Source: JBOGEB01 sp050743125 (GTDB taxonomy: Bacteria > Actinomycetota > Nitriliruptoria > Euzebyales > Egibacteraceae). From it: 7,743 nt of DNA. Below are positions 1 to 3,832 of the stretch, piece by piece. The translations under genes were made by a program, and so were the position numbers. The stretch spans positions 1-7,743 of the forward strand of contig JBOGEB010000193.1 of NCBI GenBank assembly GCA_050743125.1. The letters run 5' to 3'. Each line of letters starts with the position of its first letter. The stretch's first letter is position 1. The notes under the pieces were generated by a model. That model worked only from the letters and a program-made list of their open reading frames with translations, did not search any database and had not been told where the DNA came from.

Positions 1-120
1 TGCACCCGCCCGACCCGCTCGCCCGGCCACACCGGCGACGAGCCGGCTGACCCGCGCCCGACACCACCCACGGACACACGCCAAGAGCCGTTTCCGCTCT
101 ACCACGGAGGACACGGTCCG

Positions 121-381
121 ATGAGCCTCAACATCAAAAGCGAGGAAGCCCACCAGCTCACCCGCGAGCTCGCCCGCCTCACCGGCGAAAGCCTGACCGA
201 GGCAGTAACGACGGCGGTCCGCGAACGGCTGGAACGGATTCGCCGCACACCGGACCACGTCCGATCCAGGGCGCAACTGCTGCTTGCGATCGGCCGCGAC
301 ACCGCGCCGAGACTCACGACAGCAGGCCGCACACTCGACCACGGCGAGCTGCTCTACGACGAGCGCGGGCTGCCCCGTTGA
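121..381 (+). CDS. vapB: VapB-type antitoxin (Rv0623/PSK family)
   Basis: An 86-residue protein that reads as a complete VapB antitoxin of the Rv0623-like (PSK-type) family. In this family the N-terminal half is a ribbon-helix-helix DNA-binding domain that represses the operon, and the C-terminal tail wraps the VapC toxin. Seen here: an N-terminal strand beginning MSLNIKSEEA, helices rich in TRELARLTGES and AVTTAVRERLERIRR (about residues 8-42), and a C-terminal tail ending LDHGELLYDERGLPR, typical of the toxin-binding segment. The ATG is supported by a GGAGG at 106-110, ten bases upstream. Its stop overlaps the TTG start of the vapC relic by four bases (TTGA, 378-381), the classic coupled layout. 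The antitoxin looks intact although its partner is broken, so it may now be an orphan DNA-binding protein. Confidence 0.85.
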   Translation: MSLNIKSEEAHQLTRELARLTGESLTEAVTTAVRERLERIRRTPDHVRSRAQLLLAIGRDTAPRLTTAGRTLDHGELLYDERGLPR

Positions 382-587
382 TCGTCGATACCTCAGCCCT
401 GATCGCGATCCTGCGCGACGAACCGGACGCAGAGATCTACGCCCAAGCCCTCGCCGCGGCCGACCTCGTTGCGGCAGCAGGACTGGCGATCGAGGCGGTC
501 ACTGCCGATCAGGCGAAGGTTGCGCGCGCCGCGTACCGGGACTTCGGCAAGGGCAGCGGCCACCCGGCTCAGCTCAACCGCGTCTGA
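378..587 (+). pseudogene. vapC: VapC toxin relic (PIN domain, internally deleted and 3'-truncated)
   Basis: VapC toxins are PIN-domain ribonucleases of about 125-135 residues. This frame has only 69. The start MIVDTSALIAILRDEPDAE is canonical and contains the first catalytic aspartate (Asp4). After ALAAADL (about residue 30) the sequence jumps to AAAGLAIEAVTADQAKVARA, which belongs near residue 70 or later in full-length relatives, so roughly 35-40 codons carrying the conserved mid-domain glutamate are missing. The frame then reaches FGKGSGHPAQLN and stops after two more residues, where relatives continue with FGDCFAYALA containing another catalytic aspartate. With two of the metal-binding acids lost the product should not be an active nuclease. 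The TTG start overlaps the vapB stop. The missing-residue estimate comes from my memory of the family, not an alignment. Confidence 0.8.
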
Positions 588-605
588 GGGCGTGTTTGAG
601 AATCG
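588..605. other. Possible insertion-sequence end at the vapC break
   Basis: Directly after the vapC relic loses similarity to its family comes GAGGGCGTGTTTGAGAATCG (587-606). This resembles the terminal inverted repeats I remember from IS5-family elements of actinomycetes (GTGTTTGAGAA-like). No transposase and no partner repeat are visible in the window, so this is a weak, memory-based suggestion of an insertion or deletion scar. Confidence 0.25.
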
Positions 606-632
606 CGGTCTTGCTGCCCGGGAAGGTGGGTG

Positions 633-658
633 ACTTTCCTCCGGATCCGAAGGAAAGT
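633..658. repeat. 26-bp imperfect palindrome
   Basis: Arms at 633-645 and 646-658 pair completely except for one mismatch (641/650), with GGATCC at the centre. Eight outer pairs plus four inner pairs give a stable hairpin in RNA or a dyad operator in DNA. It lies about 90 bases downstream of the 3' end of the minus-strand tRNA-Gly, so it could end or process that transcript. No U-run follows on either strand. It could also be left over from a mobile element. Confidence 0.55.
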
Positions 659-746
659 TGCAACCGGCGGGGCGGGCACGCAGCAGCGCCGACGCCCACG
701 CCAGTCCGCGTAGCGCTCGGAATACCGCAGGTCAGGCCGCCTACAG

Positions 747-817
747 AGCGGGTGAGGGGAATCGAACCCCCGTTGCAAGCTTGGGAAGCTCGTGTTCTGC
801 CACTGAACTACACCCGC
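747..817 (-). tRNA. tRNA-Gly (anticodon CCC)
   Basis: Read on the minus strand, the 71 bases fold into a complete cloverleaf. The acceptor stem GCGGGTG pairs with CACCCGC; the D-stem is GTTC/GAAC with loop AGTGGCA; the anticodon stem CGAGC/GCTTG (one G-U pair) encloses loop TTCCCAA, giving anticodon CCC, which reads GGG; the variable loop is CAAC; the T-stem GGGGG/CCCCT encloses TTCGATT. The discriminator base is T, as expected for bacterial tRNA-Gly. The CCA end is not encoded and must be added after transcription. The gene is divergent from dcd; from memory a tRNA-Gly beside dcd is also seen in mycobacteria. The 3' flank contains toxin-antitoxin debris, as expected of a used integration site, but no duplicated tRNA 3' end is visible. 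Confidence 0.96.
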
Positions 818-829
818 AGGGGGAGGCTC

Positions 830-859
830 AGTGTATGGCCGGGCGCGGTGGAGTCGCAA
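830..859 (-). promoter_or_regulatory. Promoter of tRNA-Gly
   Basis: On the minus strand a -35-like TTGCGA (854-859) is followed after 18 bases by a -10-like TACACT (830-835), which fits the actinobacterial TANNNT pattern. This places the transcription start around 823, leaving a leader of about six bases before the mature tRNA 5' end at 817. The spacing is what a strong sigma-70-type stable-RNA promoter would show. The match was read by eye. Confidence 0.55.
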
Positions 860-895
860 TCGTTTCGCCGCGCCTGGGTGACGAGCCCCCTTCCC

Positions 896-907
896 TAGAC
901 TCGGCGG
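896..907 (+). promoter_or_regulatory. -10 box of dcd, suggesting a leaderless transcript
   Basis: TAGACT (896-901) matches TANNNT and ends six bases before the dcd ATG at 908. That spacing places the transcription start on the A of the start codon. There is no Shine-Dalgarno sequence in front of the ATG, which agrees with leaderless translation, common in actinobacteria. No convincing -35 box is seen. The inference rests on spacing and the missing ribosome-binding site. Confidence 0.5.
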
Positions 908-1942
908 ATGATCCTGTCTGACCGTGACCTTCGGGAGCAGCTGCGCAGCGGACGCCTGGTCGTGGACCCGTTCGACCCGGACGCCATCCAGCCGTCGAGC
1001 ATCGACCTGCGGGTGGGGCGCCAGTTCAGGGTGTTCGCCAACAACCGCTACCCGTACATCGACGTCCGCCGGCCGATGGACGATCTGACCGAGCTGGTGG
1101 AGGCATTTGAGGACGAGCCGTTCATCCTCCATCCCGGCGAGTTCGTGCTCGCCAGCACGCTCGAGCGGGTCACGCTCCCCGACGACGTCGTCGGGCGCCT
1201 GGAGGGCAAGTCGTCGTTGGGGCGGCTTGGCCTGCTGATCCATTCGAGCCTTCCCGGCAGCGAGCCGGTGCTCGTGCTGCGCGGCGGTCGTCTTCAGCGC
1301 CACCCGATCGAGGAGGTGGTGCGCCAGAAGATGGCCGGGGCGGTGGTGGCGTTCGACCCCGAGACCCTCCAGGTCGGCTGTCACGAGATCTCCGGCTGGT
1401 ACGAGGGCCCGCCCGACCGCATCTACGCGGTCACGCTTGCGTCGGGACGGCGCGTTCGGGTGACGGCCGGGCACAACCTGTTCACGGTGGACGACGACGG
1501 CCGGCTCGCCAAGGTCCGCACACGCCAGTTGGCACCTGGCACCCGCCTCGCTGTCCCGTGCGGCATGCCTGATCCTCCTGAGCCTGCGGGCGGGCTGAGC
1601 TGGGACGCGGTGGTCGACGTCCGCGACACGGGCAGCGTGGAGCCGGTCTACGACCTGCAGGTGCGGCCGGTCGAGAACTTCCTCGCCGGGTCCGGGGGGA
1701 TCTTCGTGTCGAACACCGCCGGCTTCGTGGACCCAGGGTGGCAAGGGAACCTGACCCTGGAGCTGTCCAACGTCGCCAACCTGCCCATCACCATCTATCC
1801 GGGCATGAAGATCGGGCAGTTGGCGCTCTTCCGGATGACCTCGCCGGCCGAGCGCCCGTACGGGACGGCGGAGCTGGGGTCGAAGTACCAGGGACAGGAG
1901 GGACCTACTCCCTCCCGCTACTTCGAGAACTTCTGGCCTTGA
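908..1942 (+). CDS. dcd: dCTP deaminase precursor containing a mini-intein
   Basis: The 344-codon frame encodes Dcd, which converts dCTP to dUTP (the M. tuberculosis homologue is reported to be bifunctional and to continue to dUMP). Residues 1-113 and 270-344 are two halves of one normal Dcd; joined, they give 188 residues, the usual family length. The N-terminal half contains QPSSIDLRVGR, FILHPGEFVLAST and LEGKSSLGRLGLLIHS with active-site Ser102 and Arg106. The C-terminal half contains TAGFVDPGWQGNLTLELSN with catalytic Glu285 (129 after splicing), then PGMKIGQL and the C-terminal YQGQEGPTPSRYFENF. Residues 114-269 have no counterpart in Dcd and carry intein motifs. They interrupt the strand between the Ser/Arg pair and the catalytic Glu, so unspliced protein should be inactive. 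The ATG probably starts a leaderless mRNA; the P450 gene follows 30 bases after the stop and may be co-transcribed. Confidence 0.95.
   Translation: MILSDRDLREQLRSGRLVVDPFDPDAIQPSSIDLRVGRQFRVFANNRYPYIDVRRPMDDLTELVEAFEDEPFILHPGEFVLASTLERVTLPDDVVGRLEGKSSLGRLGLLIHSSLPGSEPVLVLRGGRLQRHPIEEVVRQKMAGAVVAFDPETLQVGCHEISGWYEGPPDRIYAVTLASGRRVRVTAGHNLFTVDDDGRLAKVRTRQLAPGTRLAVPCGMPDPPEPAGGLSWDAVVDVRDTGSVEPVYDLQVRPVENFLAGSGGIFVSNTAGFVDPGWQGNLTLELSNVANLPITIYPGMKIGQLALFRMTSPAERPYGTAELGSKYQGQEGPTPSRYFENFWP
1247..1714 (+). other. Mini-intein inside dcd (156 codons)
   Basis: An in-frame Hint-fold insertion, residues 114-269 of the precursor. Block A begins with Ser114 (SLPGSEPVLVLRGG), the expected first nucleophile. 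Block B has the T-x-x-H motif TAGH (residues 186-189, bases 1463-1474). Block F is PVYDLQVRPVENFLA (246-260), and block G is GIFVSN followed by Thr270 as the +1 nucleophile. The boundaries are fixed because the flanks rejoin to HS-TAGFVDPG, the uninterrupted Dcd sequence. Only about 56 residues separate blocks B and F and no LAGLIDADG or HNH motif is present, so there is no homing endonuclease. Two helper histidines are absent: block F has Glu256 where DHNF-type inteins have His, and the penultimate residue is Ser268 instead of His. Base composition matches the host gene. Class 1 chemistry is inferred. Confidence 0.93.
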
Positions 1943-1972
1943 GGGCGGCGCTCACGGGGCTGGTGCGGCATT

Positions 1973-3229
1973 GTGGTGGTCGTGTCCAGCACGCAGGGGA
2001 TCGACAGCGGAACCGCCCTGTTCCTGCAGCTTCTCGACCCTGCGGTCCGCGCCGATCCGTACCCGGTCTACCGCCGGATCCTCCAGGAGCGTCCGGTTTC
2101 GTTCAGCCCGCTCGGCGCGGTCGTGCTCGCCCGGTACGCCGACTGCGCGACCGTGCTCCGCGACCCACGAGCGAGCACTGACCAGCGCCACTCGCCGACC
2201 TACCAGCCCCTGGTCACCACAGGCGAGCAGCCCCCGTTCCTGTTCCTCGACCCGCCGGACCACACGCGGCTGCGGCGGTTGGTGAGCAAGGCGTTCACGC
2301 CCCGGGTCGTCGAGACACTGCGCCCGACGGTGCAGCGGTGGGTCGACGAATTCATCGACCGAGCAGCCGGGGATCACCGGATCGAGCTGATCGCCGACCT
2401 CGCCTATCCCCTGCCCGTGAGGGTCATCTGCCGGATGCTGGGCGTCCCCGCCGAGGACCACCCGAGGTTCCGGGCCTGGGCACGGGACCTCGAGCGGGGC
2501 CTGGACCCCGTCGAGACGCTGACCGCGGACGAGCTGGACCGCCTGGTGCGCGCGCTCGAGGCGCTGACCGCGTACTTCGACGAGCTGATCGCCCGCCGAC
2601 GCGCCGAGCTGCGGCGGGATGCGGGCGCGGTGGGCGATGACCTGCTCTCCGCGTTGATCACGGTGGAGGAGCAGGGTGACCAGCTGACCACCGCGGAGCT
2701 CAACGCGACCTGCCGGCTGCTGCTGCTCGCCGGTCACGTGACCACGGTGAACCTCATCGCGAACGGCACGCTCGCGCTGCTCCGCCACCCGGACCAGCTC
2801 ACGCGTCTGCGCGCTGACCGGTCGCTTGCGGGCGCTGCGGTCGAGGAGGTGCTGCGCTACGACCCCCCCGTCCAGTTCGCCGGCCGTGTCGCCCGCGAGC
2901 CGCTGGAGGTCGGCGGCGTGACGGTCGACCGCGGGCAGCGCATCGTCCTGCTGCTCGCCGCGGCGCAGCGCGATCCGGCCCGGTTCGCGGATCCGCAGCG
3001 GTTCGACGTCGCCCGGGCCGACAACCCGCATCTCGCGTTCGGCGCGGGGATCCACTTCTGCCTCGGCGCTCCCCTGGCTCGGTTGGAGAGCCAGGTCGCG
3101 CTCTCGGCGTTGGCGTGCCGGCTGGTCGACCCGATGTTGGAGGCGGACCCGCCGCCGTACAGAGACCACATCGTCCTCCGCGGACCCGAGGCCCTCCCGA
3201 TCAGCTTCAGCGACGTCAAGCCTGCCTGA
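1973..3229 (+). CDS. Cytochrome P450
   Basis: A complete 418-residue soluble class I-type bacterial P450, a heme monooxygenase needing ferredoxin and a reductase, neither of which is encoded here. Landmarks in order: DPYPVYRRI near the N-terminus (29-37); the C-helix DPPDHTRLRRLVSKAF (93-108), whose His97 and Arg101 normally contact heme propionates; the I-helix LLLLAGHVTTVN (249-260); the ExxR pair Glu292/Arg295 in EEVLRYDPPVQ; and the heme loop FGAGIHFCLG (356-365) with Cys363 as thiolate ligand. The I-helix has Val256 where AGHETT-type relatives have an acidic residue, which may alter proton delivery. The family resembles CYP105/CYP107-like enzymes, but the substrate cannot be inferred. 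The start is uncertain: GTG at 1973, with other in-frame GTGs at 1976 and 1982, none with a clear Shine-Dalgarno, so coupling to dcd is plausible. Confidence 0.93.
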   Translation: MVVVSSTQGIDSGTALFLQLLDPAVRADPYPVYRRILQERPVSFSPLGAVVLARYADCATVLRDPRASTDQRHSPTYQPLVTTGEQPPFLFLDPPDHTRLRRLVSKAFTPRVVETLRPTVQRWVDEFIDRAAGDHRIELIADLAYPLPVRVICRMLGVPAEDHPRFRAWARDLERGLDPVETLTADELDRLVRALEALTAYFDELIARRRAELRRDAGAVGDDLLSALITVEEQGDQLTTAELNATCRLLLLAGHVTTVNLIANGTLALLRHPDQLTRLRADRSLAGAAVEEVLRYDPPVQFAGRVAREPLEVGGVTVDRGQRIVLLLAAAQRDPARFADPQRFDVARADNPHLAFGAGIHFCLGAPLARLESQVALSALACRLVDPMLEADPPPYRDHIVLRGPEALPISFSDVKPA

Positions 3230-3263
3230 CCACGTCATCTCGTTTCCGCTCGCGCCGCGTTCG

Positions 3264-3347
3264 TCAAGCCCCCCACGGCTGACGCGCCACCTCGTTGAGG
3301 GCCGAGCCAGAAGTAAACACATCATCATATACCAGGATCCTTTTTCC
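3264..3347 (-). pseudogene. Phosphoribosyltransferase relic (ComF-like, PRPP loop)
   Basis: Minus-strand frame reading GKRILVYDDVFTSGSALN followed by EVARQPWGA and a stop (3264-3266). The hydrophobic strand, two aspartates and T-S-G-S loop form the PRPP-binding signature of type I phosphoribosyltransferases such as the ComF-like proteins common in actinobacterial accessory DNA. In relatives as I remember them, NEVA is followed by about 20 more residues before a C-terminal LARQPW-type ending; here NEVA joins RQPWGA directly, suggesting an internal deletion at a shared VA/LA. Nothing upstream of the GKR (beyond 3347) resembles the family, so the N-terminal bulk is gone. The stretch 3311-3350 is far richer in A and T than its surroundings, hinting at foreign origin. 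It is non-functional as a gene. Confidence 0.55.
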
Positions 3348-3553
3348 TTGACATCGAGGAGGTGTGGTCCAGCGATCCCCTGTTTTATCCGGCCAAGTCC
3401 CCGGCGCACTGGCTGATGTGCGCTGAGGTCGCGGGTCGGGTCCTGGTGGTGCCGCTGGCCCCTTCCCGAAGCGGCGACCCTCGCCGCTGTCGACCCATTG
3501 GTTGCTACGAGGCTGCTCCGGGCCTCGCCAGCCAATACCGGAGGGACCGATGA
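3338..3553 (+). pseudogene. BrnT-like toxin fragment, 5'-truncated
   Basis: The plus-strand frame, open from 3317, reads FFLDIEEVWSSDPLFYPAK and continues through HWLMCAEVAGRVLVVPLAP, RRCRPIGCYEA and a C-terminal QYRRDR. The pattern of a helix-ending IEEVW, a variable hairpin, a V-L-V-V-P-L strand, a W/C-R-P-I-type strand and a C-terminal arginine-rich helix resembles the second half of BrnT-like (RelE-superfamily fold) ribonuclease toxins. The usual N-terminal strand and helix with a conserved histidine are missing. The only start codon near the beginning is a GTG at 3362 that directly abuts GAGGAG, leaving no ribosome spacing. The stop overlaps the following antitoxin start (ATGA, 3550-3553), matching the toxin-first order of brnTA. 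The family assignment is by resemblance and not certain; a genuine short protein of 63 residues from 3362 cannot be excluded. Confidence 0.5.
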
Positions 3554-3777
3554 GCACGCCGATGGCTCCCGACGAGGAGCACGAGTTCTACGCCCAACCT
3601 GAAAACCAAGTCCCGCAGGGGCCGCCGCGTCGGAGGGCACGGCTCGGCGAGCCGGTTCCGGTCCGGTTTCCTCCCGAGCTGCTCGAGGAGATCCGGCGCC
3701 GGGCGGAGGCGGATGACCGCTCGGTGTCGTCCTGGATCCGCCGAGCCGTCGAGCGCGAGCTGCGCCGTTCTGCCTGA
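3550..3777 (+). CDS. Ribbon-helix-helix antitoxin (BrnA/CopG-like)
   Basis: A 75-residue protein beginning MSTPMAPDEE. The C-terminal half contains a strand GEPVPVRFPPELLEEIRRRA (33-52) followed by ADDRSVSSWIRRAVERELRR, the beta-strand plus two helices of a ribbon-helix-helix DNA-binding domain. Such proteins dimerize through the strand, bind the operon operator and neutralise the partner toxin. The N-terminal 30 residues (EFYAQPENQVPQGPPRRR) are polar and proline-rich and probably disordered, possibly the toxin-binding part, which is the reverse of the order in VapB. ATG 3550 is chosen because GGAGGG (3540-3545) lies four bases upstream and because it overlaps the preceding toxin-fragment stop. 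An in-frame upstream start at 3502 lacks such support. It appears intact while its toxin lacks its N-terminal half. Confidence 0.78.
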   Translation: MSTPMAPDEEHEFYAQPENQVPQGPPRRRARLGEPVPVRFPPELLEEIRRRAEADDRSVSSWIRRAVERELRRSA

Positions 3778-3789
3778 CACCTTCCTGCC

Positions 3790-3817
3790 TCGGCGGCCCA
3801 GCAGCAGGGGTCGCCGA
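3790..3817. terminator. Hairpin terminator between convergent genes
   Basis: TCGGCGGCCC (3790-3799) pairs with GGGTCGCCGA (3808-3817) over ten positions with a single G-U pair, leaving an eight-base loop. It sits between the antitoxin stop at 3777 and the etfD stop at 3833, two convergent genes, so it could stop transcription from both sides. No U-tract follows, which is common for proposed actinobacterial terminators but lowers certainty. Confidence 0.55.
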
Positions 3818-3832
3818 AGCTGACAGCGTCGA

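Noticed and set aside
1..124. Possible 3' end of an upstream gene overlapping the vapB ATG (stop at 122-124)
   Set aside because: The frame is open but Pro/Ala/Arg-rich with no family signal; vapB has its own ribosome-binding site. It was left unannotated.
1460..1650. Homing endonuclease inside the intein
   Set aside because: Only about 56 residues lie between blocks B and F and no LAGLIDADG or HNH motif is present.
1247..1714. Class 3 (WCT-type) intein
   Set aside because: A Ser nucleophile is present at position 1 and block F has Asp, not Cys, at its fourth position, so class 1 fits better.
569..1744. Long minus-strand open frame (391 codons) opposite dcd
   Set aside because: It overlaps the tRNA and the whole N-terminal dcd and intein coding region; its sequence is low-complexity Arg/Ala/Pro with no family motif. 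It is a high-GC shadow.
3348..3376. Promoter with a perfect TTGACA at 3348-3353
   Set aside because: No acceptable -10 box lies 16-19 bases downstream; the hexamer falls at the junction of two relics and is probably chance.
1952..3640. Minus-strand open frame of 562 codons opposite the P450
   Set aside because: The plus strand has every P450 landmark in order; the minus product has no recognisable domain and runs across two relics.
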